A stretch of 64,000 bases of DNA from Streptosporangiales bacterium (GTDB taxonomy: Bacteria; Actinomycetota; Actinomycetes; Streptosporangiales; WHST01), in contig WHTA01000001.1 in the NCBI GenBank assembly GCA_009379825.1, forward strand, positions 62,001-126,000. The letters run 5' to 3'. Each line of letters begins with the position of its first letter. The stretch's first letter is position 1. Positions 42,108 through 51,283 of this stretch are shown one piece after another. The notes beneath the pieces were generated by a model that was not told the DNA's origin, made no database searches, and saw nothing but the letters and a program-made list of their open reading frames with translations. The translations under genes were made by a program, and so were the position numbers.

Positions 42108-43162
42108 GACGAGAGCACGATCCGGCCGGGGACCCCTCCGTTGGCGACATCGGTCAAGGAACCGCTGACGCCGGCGAGGTCCAGCGTGCCAGGCACGACC
42201 GGTGAGCGTGGTAGCTCACTGGTCCGTGCGATCGTCACGAGTTGCTGCAGCTCGTCGAGTGTGCCGACGTAGCTGCCCTGGATGGTGATCATCTTCAACG
42301 CCATGAGGGCGGTCGGCACGGTGAGTTCGCCGCCGAACAGCCCGATCTGCACGAGCTTGCCGGCCTTGCCGAGCGCGTTGAAGGCCAGTTCGGCGGTCTG
42401 GGTGTTGTTCACGACGTCGATCACGGCACGGACCGGCCCGCCACATGCCTCGGACAGATCCTGCTGCGCCCGGTCTCCGTCCACCACCAGTGTTGTCGTC
42501 GCGCCTGCAGCCGACGCGAGCCGGAGGTTCGCCGCATTGATGTCGACGGCGCAGACGTTGCGGTGCCCACGCGCGACAAGAACACCGACCACGGTCAGCC
42601 CGACTCCTCCCGCGCCGATCACGACGACGGGCATGTCGGCCGGCAACGGCAGCACCTTGTTCACGGCGCTGAACGCGGTGACACCTGAGCAGGCCAGGGT
42701 GGCCGCCCAGGCAGGCTCCAGTCCGGAGATGTCGATGAGGAACTTCTCGTCGGGGACGGTCACGAGCTCGGCGTAGCCGCCGTGTCTGTTCACCCCGATC
42801 GTTCGGCCGGAGCCGCAGTGATTGTCCAAGCCGGCAGCGCAGAGGTGACACGAGCCGCAGCCGATCCACGGGTAGACCAGCCGCTCCTCCCCGACAGCGA
42901 CGTCGCGGACGTCGGGACCGATGGCTTCGACCCTGCCCACGATCTCGTGACCCATGACCAGCGGGTAGGCAATGCCACGGTCGGTGAGCCGGAGCCTGCC
43001 GCGCCGCCCGAGATCGTAGTACCCCTGCCGGAGATGGGTGTCGGTGTGGCAGACACCTACGTGCAGCACACGCAGGGTGACCTCGCCGGCCCGTGGTGGA
43101 CGGTCGGGCAGTTCGACCTGCCGAACCGTGGTGTCGTCTTCGGTTACGGCGTACGCGTACAC
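42104..43162 (-). CDS. Zinc-dependent alcohol dehydrogenase
   Basis: 352 residues from GTG 43162, chosen because GAGGAG is just upstream; longer starts would read into the ribosome site. Catalytic zinc ligands appear in HVGVCHTDTHLRQG and YPLVMGHEIVGRVEAIG. Structural zinc Cys residues are in CGSCHLCAAGLDNHC. The NAD site is VVVIGAGGVGLTVVGVL followed by VCAVDINAANLRLA (Asp, so NAD-preferring). It would oxidise the alcohol released by ester hydrolysis after Baeyer-Villiger oxidation. It is coupled to the activator gene downstream. Confidence 0.92.
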   Translation of the reverse strand: MYAYAVTEDDTTVRQVELPDRPPRAGEVTLRVLHVGVCHTDTHLRQGYYDLGRRGRLRLTDRGIAYPLVMGHEIVGRVEAIGPDVRDVAVGEERLVYPWIGCGSCHLCAAGLDNHCGSGRTIGVNRHGGYAELVTVPDEKFLIDISGLEPAWAATLACSGVTAFSAVNKVLPLPADMPVVVIGAGGVGLTVVGVLVARGHRNVCAVDINAANLRLASAAGATTTLVVDGDRAQQDLSEACGGPVRAVIDVVNNTQTAELAFNALGKAGKLVQIGLFGGELTVPTALMALKMITIQGSYVGTLDELQQLVTIARTSELPRSPVVPGTLDLAGVSGSLTDVANGGVPGRIVLSS

Positions 43163-43204
43163 AGCCACTCCTCGACTCTGAACAGAGGCTCTGAGCACAT
43201 GATC

Positions 43205-43585
43205 TCATCGATCCCGGCGACGATCATGTTCCAGAACGGAACAGGGGCGGGGCGGTCTCTGCTCCCTCGACGCCGCTGCGCCGCCAGGTGATCGCGAGGC
43301 TGCCGTCTGCGCGGCCGTCGGGAACGGCCCCAACGGCGCGAGGAACGCCCCGGCCACCAACGCGGCGGGACCCCATGCCGACGTGGTGCCGCTGGCACCC
43401 ACCATGCCCCAGCCGCTCTGGATCGAAGAGAACGAGGCGATCGCCATCACGAAGAATCCCAGTGACTGGCCGGCGACCAGGAACTCCTTCGACGACGTCA
43501 TCTTGGAGTTCGCCCAGAGTCCGATGCCGATCATTACCACCAAGTACGCGATGGCGACCCCGAGTATGACGGTCTGCGCATCCAT
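43205..43585 (-). pseudogene. N-terminal remnant of a sodium:solute symporter
   Basis: From ATG 43585 the first ~85 residues match SSS-family transporters: ILGVAIAYLVVMIGIGLWAN, SSKEFLVAGQSLGFFVMAIA and SFSSIQSGWGMVGASGTTSA. At about 43330 the homology ends and the frame becomes low-complexity. A full transporter has about 500 residues, so only the first two or three helices survive. It sits between the first monooxygenase and the alcohol dehydrogenase and probably once imported the substrate. Confidence 0.8.
43227..43243. promoter_or_regulatory. Perfect 6-5-6 dyad upstream of the alcohol dehydrogenase
   Basis: TGTTCC (43227-43232), AGAAC, GGAACA (43238-43243) is a perfect inverted repeat 65-81 bases upstream of the alcohol dehydrogenase start. 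It shares the GGAACA half-site with the region before the aldehyde dehydrogenase. It is the best candidate binding site for the coupled AcoR/MimR-like activator. Confidence 0.5.
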
Positions 43586-43667
43586 TGAAGAGTCCTTCCG
43601 TGGGGCGACGGGTTCAGGGCCAGCGGACGACCCAGGCCGCGTAACAGCTCGTCCTATGAGGCTCGTC

Positions 43668-45290
43668 CTACGAGACCTGTGCCGATGGAGCCATCTCGAA
43701 GCCCGCGTAGCCGTTGCTCGTCACCTCGGCAAGCTGCTGGCGATAGGCCTGCAGGCCAGCCATGTAGAACATGACGGTGTTGGGTTTGCCGGGGATGTTG
43801 GCGCCGAAGATCCAGGAGTCCGCTTTGGGGAACAGCGTCATGTTCGCGATCTCGCGGCAGGTGGTGGTCCATCCCTCCTCTGCCTGCGCGGTCGCCTCGA
43901 TCGATGTCACACCCGACCGCTCCGCGTTGTTGATCAGCTCGGAGATCCACTCACCCTGGGCCTCGATGCTGGGCGGCAGGTTGGTGAAGGGCCCGTTGGG
44001 TCCGAGGATCATGAACAGGTTCGGGAAGCCCGTCGTCGAAATGCCGAGATAGCTGGTCGGTCCGTCCTTCCAGTGCTCCTTGACGGACCTTCCCCCGCGT
44101 CCGCGGATGTCGATCCGGGTGTAGTTGCCGTCGACCGCGTCGAAGCCGGTCGCGAAGATGAGCACGTCGAGCTGGTGTTCCTGGCCGTCCTCGGTCCGCA
44201 CACCCTTCGGCGTGATCTCGGCGATCGGGTTGGCCTTGACATCCACCAGCGAGACGTTGTCGCGGTTGAACGTCTCGTAGTAGCCCGGGTCGCACAGTGG
44301 TCGCTTGGCGTAGAGGTCCGTCGGTGTCAGCTTGCGCGCGGTTTCCGGGTCCTCGACGATCTCCGCGATCTTGGCTCGGATGAACGACGCCGCGGCCTCG
44401 TTCGCCTCCGGGTCCGTGGCGATGTCGCTGAACGTACCGAACATGAAATGGAAACCGCCACCGCGTTCCCATGCCTTCTCAAAGACGCGTTGCCGTTCCT
44501 CCTCCGAAACGCTCATCGCCGCGACGGCGCTCTCCTTGAAGCCGAAGGCGACGACCGAGTTGCGCACGCCGTCCCAGACCTGGTCATAGTTCGCTTTGAC
44601 CGACGCAACATAGTCTTCGGTCACCGGACCGTTGGCGATCGGGACGCTGTACTGTGCCGAACGCTGGAAGACGGTGAGGTGCCCGACCTCCGGCGCGAGC
44701 GCGGTGATCACCTGACATCCGGTGGAACCCGTGCCGAGCACGCCGACTCGCTTGCCGGCAAGGTCGTGTTCCTCGGGCCAGGCGCCGGTGTGGTAGACCT
44801 CCCCCTCGAACGTGTCCCGCCCGGCGATGTCCGGGATGTTCGTCGCAGAGAGCAGCCCCAGGGCAGACACCAGGTACCGCGCGGTGAACGTCTCGCCGGT
44901 GTCGGTGCGGACCTCCCACGCATTCCTCGACTCGTCGAAGACGGCGGACGTGATGCCGGTGTTCAGCTGGATGTCACGGCCGAGGTCGAAACGCTCGACG
45001 ACGTGTTCCAGGTAGGCCAGGACCTGTGATTGCGTGAGGTAACGGGTGTCCCAGGTCCACTGCTGGAGCAGATCCTTGTCGAAGGAGTAGCAGTAGACGA
45101 AACCTTCGGTGTCCGACAATGCTCCTGGGTATCGGTTCCAGTGCCAGGTGCCCCCTACGCCGCTGGCCCTGTCGAACGCCCGGACGGTGAGGCCGAGCTC
45201 ATTGCGTAGCTTGTGGAGCATGTAGATGCCCCCGAATCCCGCGCCCACGACGATCGCGTCGACGTCCGTGCTCGTCTTGCTGGCAGCCAT
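43668..45290 (-). CDS. Baeyer-Villiger monooxygenase, cyclohexanone-monooxygenase type
   Basis: 540 residues. FAD motif AIVVGAGFGGIYMLHKL near residue 12; the BVMO fingerprint FxGxxxHxxxW is exact in FEGEVYHTGAWPEEH; the NADPH motif is VGVLGTGSTGCQV; and the ATG motif FATGFDAVDGNY is present. Size and motifs fit type I BVMOs of the cyclic/linear ketone group. It inserts oxygen next to a ketone, using NADPH and O2, to make an ester or lactone. It is the second gene of the minus-strand run after a hydrolase able to open the product. Confidence 0.95.
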   Translation of the reverse strand: MAASKTSTDVDAIVVGAGFGGIYMLHKLRNELGLTVRAFDRASGVGGTWHWNRYPGALSDTEGFVYCYSFDKDLLQQWTWDTRYLTQSQVLAYLEHVVERFDLGRDIQLNTGITSAVFDESRNAWEVRTDTGETFTARYLVSALGLLSATNIPDIAGRDTFEGEVYHTGAWPEEHDLAGKRVGVLGTGSTGCQVITALAPEVGHLTVFQRSAQYSVPIANGPVTEDYVASVKANYDQVWDGVRNSVVAFGFKESAVAAMSVSEEERQRVFEKAWERGGGFHFMFGTFSDIATDPEANEAAASFIRAKIAEIVEDPETARKLTPTDLYAKRPLCDPGYYETFNRDNVSLVDVKANPIAEITPKGVRTEDGQEHQLDVLIFATGFDAVDGNYTRIDIRGRGGRSVKEHWKDGPTSYLGISTTGFPNLFMILGPNGPFTNLPPSIEAQGEWISELINNAERSGVTSIEATAQAEEGWTTTCREIANMTLFPKADSWIFGANIPGKPNTVMFYMAGLQAYRQQLAEVTSNGYAGFEMAPSAQVS

Positions 45291-45335
45291 CAGTGATGCT
45301 CCTTTGCTCGGTAGGTGTCGATAGGCCTGACACGG

Positions 45336-46262
45336 TCAGCCGTGGTACCAGACGGCGATCCGTCGAATCTCCTCGTCCGCTTCCGGTGCGCGGCCAGCGA
45401 GGAAGGGGAAGACGTGCTGCATACCCTCGACGACGGACAACGTCACGTCGACGCTCGCAGCGTCGGCGCTCGCGGCGAGCCGGGTGGCGTTGTCGACGAG
45501 TGACTCGACCGAACCAGCGTTGACGTAGAGCCTCGGGAAACCGGTGAAGTCGGCATACAAGGGATTCGCCAACGGCGTCGTGGGAGCGACCGTGCCACCA
45601 AGCACGCCGGCGATCATGCCCTCGAGCAAACCGACCGTGATCAACGCATCGGTGGCGTCGTTGGTGACCAACGTCTTCCCCTTGTTCTCCATGTCCAGCC
45701 ACGGCGAGAACGCGATCACCCGCCCGGGCAGTGGCCGGCCGTCAGCACGCAGTGCCAACGGGATCGCGACGGCCAGGTTCCCGCCGGCTGAGTCACCGAT
45801 GGTCGCGATGTCGGCCGGCGCGATCCCTCGGTCGGTGAGCGCTAGGAACACCGCGACACCGTCTTCGACCTGCGCCGGATGGACGTGTTCCGGTGCTCGC
45901 CGGTAATCGAGCACGAATGCTGTGACGCCAATCGCTCGCGCGACGTGCGCGGCGAGCTTGCGGTGACTGGCCGCCGACCCTACGGCGAAGCCGCCGCCGT
46001 GAGTGTAGAGCAGGACCTTGGCGCGGTCGGCACCGCTGGGCAGGGCCCAGATGCCAGGTACGCCACCGATCGTCTCCTCCTTGTAGGTGACGTTCTCGGG
46101 TTCGCGGGTGGGCTGGTGCCACTCGTCGAAGATGCTCCGGAGCAACCGTATGTTCAGGTCCGGTGTCGACGCGAGGATCTCGGTCCAGTCCGCGTAGAGG
46201 CTCCTGAGCGTATCTGCGTCAGTTGAGGTCTTCGACTGCTGAGGTTCGGAAGAGACCGCCAT
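45336..46262 (-). CDS. HSL-type alpha/beta hydrolase (esterase/lactonase)
   Basis: 308 residues from ATG 46262, placed by AAAGGAG. The oxyanion motif THGGGFAVGSAASHRKLAAH and the nucleophile motif IGDSAGGNLAVAIPLALRA identify the hormone-sensitive-lipase family. The His of the triad lies in VEGMQHVFPFLAG, and the acid residue is probably the Asp/Glu in NAGSVESLVDNA. It is immediately upstream of the BVMO on the same strand (45-base gap). Hydrolysis of the ester or lactone made by the BVMO is the obvious role. Confidence 0.9.
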   Translation of the reverse strand: MAVSSEPQQSKTSTDADTLRSLYADWTEILASTPDLNIRLLRSIFDEWHQPTREPENVTYKEETIGGVPGIWALPSGADRAKVLLYTHGGGFAVGSAASHRKLAAHVARAIGVTAFVLDYRRAPEHVHPAQVEDGVAVFLALTDRGIAPADIATIGDSAGGNLAVAIPLALRADGRPLPGRVIAFSPWLDMENKGKTLVTNDATDALITVGLLEGMIAGVLGGTVAPTTPLANPLYADFTGFPRLYVNAGSVESLVDNATRLAASADAASVDVTLSVVEGMQHVFPFLAGRAPEADEEIRRIAVWYHG

Positions 46263-46345
46263 CTCGATACTCCTTTGTCCGTAACGGCGGGACCGTGTGA
46301 TGCAGTGTGCGGCCGCAGCCGCCACCGCGGGGTGTACCGATCTGA

Positions 46346-46360
46346 AACACCACACGTGTT
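46346..46360. promoter_or_regulatory. Dyad in the divergent BVMO promoter region
   Basis: AACAC-CACAC-GTGTT at 46346-46360 is a perfect inverted repeat. It contains AACA-N7-TGTT, the arrangement seen at 40241-40255. It lies 84 bases upstream of the hydrolase start and 200 bases upstream of the second BVMO start. It is a candidate site for the AcoR/MimR-like activator. Confidence 0.4.
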
Positions 46361-46528
46361 GGCATGCCGAGGAGCCCGCGGCGACTCCAGCCTGGAGACC
46401 GTGACGCCAAGGGCACGGTCGACCTGGCAGCGCGTCAGATCGACCAGCCATCGCTGCCTGTAGCCGAAGTGCGCGAACTGAGCGCTCTACCCAACCAGCT
46501 CGCTTGCCACCATCCTCATCTTGATTCT

Positions 46529-46543
46529 AATCTACATTAGATT
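46529..46543. promoter_or_regulatory. TetR-type operator before the second BVMO
   Basis: AATCT-ACATT-AGATT at 46529-46543 is a perfect 5-5-5 inverted repeat, 17 bases upstream of the GTG at 46560. The same half-sites with the same 5-base spacing occur next to the tetR gene at 51768-51782. Position over the start region suits a repressor. Confidence 0.7.
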
Positions 46544-46559
46544 CAGGAATGAGGTTACC

Positions 46560-48488
46560 GTGCCGAGAGCCGCGGAACGCATTACCTCCCTCGACGAGGC
46601 GACTCTGCGTGACACCCTCGTCGAGGCCAACGTGCCCACACTGCTGATGGTGCTGTTCCAGCTGAGCGGCAACCGTAGCTGGTTGCGCGAGCCATATCTG
46701 CCCACCCGCATTCCCGGCATGAGCGACCACGACGACGGTGGTCTGTCCCCGGACCTCCAGCAACGTGTGCGGAACGCGGCAGCCACCGCCGTGCTCGCCT
46801 GGGACCAGGGCCGACCGGTCACCGTCCCGGCACCGCGCGGCGACCTGCTGACGACCATGCTCTCGGTGTGCATGGGTGAGCAGGTCGCACCGGACTTCGA
46901 GCCGATGATGGCAGAGGAGCTGGGTTTCGCTCCTGCGCGGTCACGGGTCGTCGACACCGAGAGAGCGGCGGGGTTCCCGGTCGTCGTGATCGGTGCCGGT
47001 GTCTCCGGGCTCGCCGCGACGGTCAAGCTCCGTGAGCTGGGCGTGCCTGTCACTGTGCTGGAGAAGAACGCGACTGTTGGCGGGACGTGGCTGGAGAACC
47101 GTTACCCAGGCGCCGGCGTCGACACACCGAGCCACCTCTACTCGTTCTCGTACTTTCCGCGCCGGTGGACTGCGCACTTCGCGAAACGCGACGAGCTCGC
47201 GCGCTATCTCGAGGAGTTCGCCGATCACTTCGAGCTGTGGCCCCACATCAGGCTCCGCCACGAGGTGACAGCCATCGAATGGGACGACACTGCGCAGCGC
47301 TGGACGGTGACGGTCGTCGGCCCTGACGGCGGTACGGACCGATTCACCGCGCGCGCCGTCGTGACCGCGGTCGGCCAGCTGAACCGCCCCGCCGTGCCCG
47401 ACATCGAAGGAGCAGCCGACTTCACCGGCCCGGTGTTTCACTCCGCGCGTTGGCCAGACGGCCTCGACGTCACCGGGAAGCGCGTCGCCGTCGTCGGCAC
47501 GGGCGCGAGCGCGATGCAGATCGTCCCCGCCGTCGCCGACCGGGTCGCGAGCCTCACCGTCTACCAGCGCTCCCCACAGTGGGTCGCGCCGAACGCCAAC
47601 TACTTCGAACCGGTCAGCCCGCGTAAGGACTGGCTGATCACTCACGTGCCGTACTACCGCGCCTGGTACCGCGTGCGACTGGCGTGGACGTTCAACGACA
47701 AGACACACGCATCGCTGCAGATCGACCCCGACTGGGGTCTCGGACAGCACGCCGTCAACGCGGTCAACGACGGCCACCGCACGTACTTCACCAGATACCT
47801 GATGCGCGAGCTCGACGGCCGCCCCGACCTGCAGGCAAAGACACTGCCCGACTACCCACCGTTCGGCAAACGGATGCTGCTCGACAACGGCTGGTTCAAG
47901 GCGTTGCGCCGGCCGAACGTCGAACTCGTCACAGCACCCGTCACGCGGTTCACCCGTACCGGCGTGGAGACGTCCGACGGCCGCAAACGCCCCGCCGACG
48001 TGGTCGTGTTCGCGACCGGCTTCGAGGCACGCAAGCTGCTCGGCGAGCTGGGCATCCGCGGGCGTTCCGGACGAACCCTCAGGGGCGTCTGGGGCGACGA
48101 CGACGCGTACGCGTACCTCGGCATCACGGTACCGGACTTCCCCAACCTCTTCTTGACCTACGGCCCACACACCAACCTCGGGCACGGCGGCAGCTACATC
48201 ACGGTGGCGGAGTGCCAGGTGAGGTACATCGTCGACCTGGTCGCGCAGATGATCGACACAGACATCACGTCCGTCGAGCCACGCGCGGACGTGACAGAGC
48301 GGTACAATCGCGACCTCGACGACGCACACGCGCGGATGATCTGGACCCATCCGGGCATGGACACCTGGTACCGGAACCGCAACGGGCGCGTCGTCACCAA
48401 CTCACCCTGGCGGATCGTCGACTACTGGGCGCTCACGCGCCGCGCCGACCTCGACGACTTCGTCGTCCGGACCAGGCTGGAAGGCTGA
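46560..48488 (+). CDS. HAPMO-like Baeyer-Villiger monooxygenase
   Basis: 642 residues from GTG 46560, just after GGAATGAGG and the operator; upstream codons in this frame overlap the operator. An N-terminal ~135-residue extension, as in 4-hydroxyacetophenone monooxygenase, precedes the FAD motif VVVIGAGVSGLAATVKLREL. The fingerprint FxGxxxHxxxW is exact in FTGPVFHSARWPDG. The NADPH motif VAVVGTGASAMQIVP and VVFATGFEARKLLGELGI complete the enzyme. It oxidises an aryl or alkyl ketone to an ester. A 3-base gap separates it from an acyl-CoA synthetase, a likely co-expressed partner. Confidence 0.93.
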   Translation: MPRAAERITSLDEATLRDTLVEANVPTLLMVLFQLSGNRSWLREPYLPTRIPGMSDHDDGGLSPDLQQRVRNAAATAVLAWDQGRPVTVPAPRGDLLTTMLSVCMGEQVAPDFEPMMAEELGFAPARSRVVDTERAAGFPVVVIGAGVSGLAATVKLRELGVPVTVLEKNATVGGTWLENRYPGAGVDTPSHLYSFSYFPRRWTAHFAKRDELARYLEEFADHFELWPHIRLRHEVTAIEWDDTAQRWTVTVVGPDGGTDRFTARAVVTAVGQLNRPAVPDIEGAADFTGPVFHSARWPDGLDVTGKRVAVVGTGASAMQIVPAVADRVASLTVYQRSPQWVAPNANYFEPVSPRKDWLITHVPYYRAWYRVRLAWTFNDKTHASLQIDPDWGLGQHAVNAVNDGHRTYFTRYLMRELDGRPDLQAKTLPDYPPFGKRMLLDNGWFKALRRPNVELVTAPVTRFTRTGVETSDGRKRPADVVVFATGFEARKLLGELGIRGRSGRTLRGVWGDDDAYAYLGITVPDFPNLFLTYGPHTNLGHGGSYITVAECQVRYIVDLVAQMIDTDITSVEPRADVTERYNRDLDDAHARMIWTHPGMDTWYRNRNGRVVTNSPWRIVDYWALTRRADLDDFVVRTRLEG

Positions 48489-48491
48489 GCG

Positions 48492-50057
48492 ATGTTCACC
48501 AGCAGCGTGCTGCGCAGCGTGGCGCAGCGGGCGAGGGCAGGCTACCGCGACCGTCCCGCGGTGTCGTTGGAAGACGGGCCCACGTGGACGTACGGCGAGC
48601 TCGTCGCCAACGTCAACCGGTACGCCAACGGCCTGCTCGACCTCGGCGTGACCGCGGGCGACCGTGTCGGCTTGCTGATGCGCAACTCGCTCGAGTACTG
48701 GGCCGCCTACCTCGCCACCACGAGGATCGGGGCGATCGCCGTACGGCTGAACTGGCGACTGGCGCCGGCCGAGCTCGACTACGCACTGCGCGACTCAGGC
48801 GCGACGGTACTGTGCCTCGACGACGCCTTCACCGGCGAGCTGCGCCAGATGCTCGGCGTGCTGCCCGACCTGACGCCGGTGGCCTTCACAGAAGGCGCCG
48901 ACCCGTTCGCGACGCAGCCGGCTACCGAACCACCGGTTGATGACCCGGCGGCGACCGACCCGTGCATGATCATGTACACGTCGGGCACCACGGGACGCCC
49001 CAAGGGCGCGTTGTGGTCGCACGACACGACGCTGTGGCAATGCGCCATCCAGGTCATGCAATGGAAGTACGACAAGAATCTCGTCTGCCTGTCCACCACG
49101 CCGATGTACCACGTGAGCGCGGTCGAGGACTGGGCGCTGCCGGCGTTGATGCTCGGCGGCCACGCGGTGATGATGCGCTCGACCGGCCTGCGCCCTGAAC
49201 GGATCGCCGCGATGGTGCGACGACACGGTGTCACGGACACTTTTCTCGTCCCTTCCGTCATCTACGACCTGCTCACGTCGGACGCGCCCGGCGCGCTCGA
49301 CCTGCCCAGCCTGCGCCGGGTCGTGACGGGTGGGTCGCCGATGGCGGCGTGGGCGGTGACCAAGATGCGGCAGGCGCTCCCCGACGTCTCGCTGGAGCAA
49401 GCGTACGGACTCACCGAGGGTGGCCCGATCTCCACGGTCATGGACCCCGCCGACCTCGACACCCATCCCGCCAGCGTCGGCACACCGATGCCGCTGGTCG
49501 AAGTACGCATCGCGCGCCTCGACGACCTCGCGGCGGACGCCGCAGCAGACCAGGAGGGCGAGATCTGGGTCCGCGGCCCAGCGACGTGCGGCGTCTACTA
49601 CAACAAGCCCGAGGCAACGGCGGCGACGTTCGTCGACGGCTGGTGCAGAACAGGCGACCTCGGCCGGCTCACCGCCGACGGTCACCTCTACGTCGTCGGC
49701 CGTGTCAAGGACATGATCATCAGCGGCGGCGAGAACATCTACCCCGCCCAGGTCGAGGCGGTGCTCCTCGATCACCCGGCGGTGAAGGACGCAGCCGTCA
49801 TCGGCATCCCGGACGCCAGGTGGGGTGAACGCCCATGCGCGGTCATCGTCACCAGCCCCGGCATGACGGTCACCGCAGACGAGCTGGTGGCGCGCTGCCG
49901 CGGCCAGCTCGCTGGCTACGAATGCCCGCGACACGTGGTGCTCGTCGACGAGCTCCCCCGCAACGCCTCGGGCAAGGTACTCAAGCGCGTTCTGCGCGAC
50001 CAGTACGCATCGCTGGGGACGCGAGGTCGTGGGATGGATCCAAATACAGCCTCGTGA
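48492..50057 (+). CDS. AMP-forming acyl-CoA synthetase/ligase
   Basis: 521 residues. ATP/AMP motifs are clear: MYTSGTTGRPKGALWSHDT, YGLTEGGPISTV, GWCRTGDLGRL, GRVKDMIISGGENIYPAQVE and the C-terminal Lys in LPRNASGKVLKR. It activates a carboxylic acid to its CoA thioester through an acyl-adenylate. Being 3 bases after the HAPMO-like BVMO, it would activate the acid set free from that enzyme's ester. Its last 77 bases overlap a decayed maoC-like frame on the other strand. Confidence 0.93.
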   Translation: MFTSSVLRSVAQRARAGYRDRPAVSLEDGPTWTYGELVANVNRYANGLLDLGVTAGDRVGLLMRNSLEYWAAYLATTRIGAIAVRLNWRLAPAELDYALRDSGATVLCLDDAFTGELRQMLGVLPDLTPVAFTEGADPFATQPATEPPVDDPAATDPCMIMYTSGTTGRPKGALWSHDTTLWQCAIQVMQWKYDKNLVCLSTTPMYHVSAVEDWALPALMLGGHAVMMRSTGLRPERIAAMVRRHGVTDTFLVPSVIYDLLTSDAPGALDLPSLRRVVTGGSPMAAWAVTKMRQALPDVSLEQAYGLTEGGPISTVMDPADLDTHPASVGTPMPLVEVRIARLDDLAADAAADQEGEIWVRGPATCGVYYNKPEATAATFVDGWCRTGDLGRLTADGHLYVVGRVKDMIISGGENIYPAQVEAVLLDHPAVKDAAVIGIPDARWGERPCAVIVTSPGMTVTADELVARCRGQLAGYECPRHVVLVDELPRNASGKVLKRVLRDQYASLGTRGRGMDPNTAS

Positions 50058-50472
50058 GGTGGTCGGCGATGCACACCGGCGTCGCCGAACGCTCCGGCAG
50101 CATCGTATAGCGCACCTTCACCTGCACGCCGCCGTCGATCTCGACGGCGTCCAGCAGCCGCGCCGTCGCTCTTACCCGAGTATGGGCGGGTAGCGGCGCT
50201 GGGAAGCGCACCCGGTCCAGGCCGTCGTTCACCACCATGCGTACACCACCGAGGGGCAGCACCTGCGGCAGGAACTTCGCGATCAGCGCTAACAACAAGA
50301 AGCCCGGCACCGTCGTGGTGCCGGGCTAGGGGTCGTCGTCGGTCGCGGCAGTGAACTGGGCAATGCGGTCCTCGCTGACCGACACCCAAGATGCGGTGCC
50401 CATCTCGCCGCCGACGACCGCCCGTAGCTGGTCGACGTCGGTAAGCGCGTCAGGTCGCCGCGCCGACCGCAC
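49981..50472 (-). pseudogene. MaoC-like hydratase gene, deleted and stopped
   Basis: One frame from GTG 50472 encodes DVDQLRAVVGGEMGTASWVS, VSEDRIAQFTAATDDD, then TAG at 50326-50328. After that come LIAKFLPQVLPLGGVRMVVN, DGLDRVRFPAPLPAHTRVRA and a tail, the second half of a MaoC/hot-dog hydratase. The ~25 residues that normally hold the catalytic Asp-His segment are absent, and a perfect hairpin lies exactly there. The 3' end runs into the acyl-CoA synthetase gene. Hydratases of this kind act in beta-oxidation. Confidence 0.7.
50301..50327 (-). terminator. Perfect 11-bp hairpin with T-rich tail (minus strand)
   Basis: AGCCCGGCACC (50301-50311) and GGTGCCGGGCT (50317-50327) are exact complements around GTCGT. 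Read on the minus strand the stem is followed by TCTTGTTGTT, as in an intrinsic terminator. It would end transcription of the SCP2-like and hydrolase genes. It also sits at the lesion in the maoC-like pseudogene. Confidence 0.75.
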
Positions 50473-51283
50473 GAGAGTTCACACGCTGGACGAAGTCGAC
50501 GATGACGTCAGCGATACGGGCTGGGTCCTCGAACATCGGGTAGTGGCCGATACCGTCGAGGACCAGCTTCTCACCGTCAGGCAGCAGCTTCACCGTCTCG
50601 TCGACGAGCTCCTCGGGGAGCCAGAAGTCGTCGGCACCCTTGACCACGAGCACCGGGCAGCGCGTGCCCGGCAGGACGTCACGGATGTCGTGGTTGGCCC
50701 AGCCGCACAGGTCGCCCACTGCACTGACCTGGGCATTGCGGTGCATCCACCGGAGCTCCTCGACCTTCTCCGCCGGGCACGCGCGGTTCAGCGATGCGCC
50801 GGACACGCGTTCCATCAGGTCCTGCCAGCCCGGCGTCCAGGACGGGTACATGTACTCGCTCGGGTCCGGGAAGGTCGGCGTGCGTGCCGCGCCCTCCATC
50901 GGGATCGCCGCCAGGTAGTCCTCGCCGTGGTGCGCGGCGATGTCGAGGGTGATGTCGCCGCCGATCGACGACCCCGTGATCACGGGACGCCCCCCCGAGC
51001 ACACCAGCTGGGTGAACCGGTGCACGAACTCCGCGTGCGGGTGGATCCTCGTCGTGACCTCCCAGCCCGCCGGGTAGGTGCGTCCACGGCCGGGCAGGTC
51101 CAGCGCGATCGCACGGTAGCCACGGTCGGCGAGCTCGGCCAGCAGGTACCGGTATTCCAGGCTGCTCGCGCCGGCCGTATGCACGCAGACGATGGCGGGC
51201 CCGTCACCGAGCTCATCGTAGAACGTCAGCGTGCCGTCGACGTCGATGTAGTGACCGGTGATGTCGCAGATCCCGTAGCTCAT
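50450..51283 (-). CDS. Alpha/beta hydrolase (meta-cleavage/enol-lactonase-like fold)
   Basis: 277 residues from ATG 51283, which shares its A with the upstream stop (TGATG). Motifs: GDGPAIVCVHTAGASSLEYR (oxyanion region), nucleophile in VITGSSIGGDITLDIAAHH, acid in VVKGADDFWLPEE, and His in LDGIGHYPMFEDP, so the Ser-Asp-His triad is complete. It is a second hydrolase in the insert, coupled to the SCP2-like gene. It may open esters or lactones, or cleave a ring product; the substrate cannot be told. Confidence 0.88.
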   Translation of the reverse strand: MSYGICDITGHYIDVDGTLTFYDELGDGPAIVCVHTAGASSLEYRYLLAELADRGYRAIALDLPGRGRTYPAGWEVTTRIHPHAEFVHRFTQLVCSGGRPVITGSSIGGDITLDIAAHHGEDYLAAIPMEGAARTPTFPDPSEYMYPSWTPGWQDLMERVSGASLNRACPAEKVEELRWMHRNAQVSAVGDLCGWANHDIRDVLPGTRCPVLVVKGADDFWLPEELVDETVKLLPDGEKLVLDGIGHYPMFEDPARIADVIVDFVQRVNSRAVGAAT

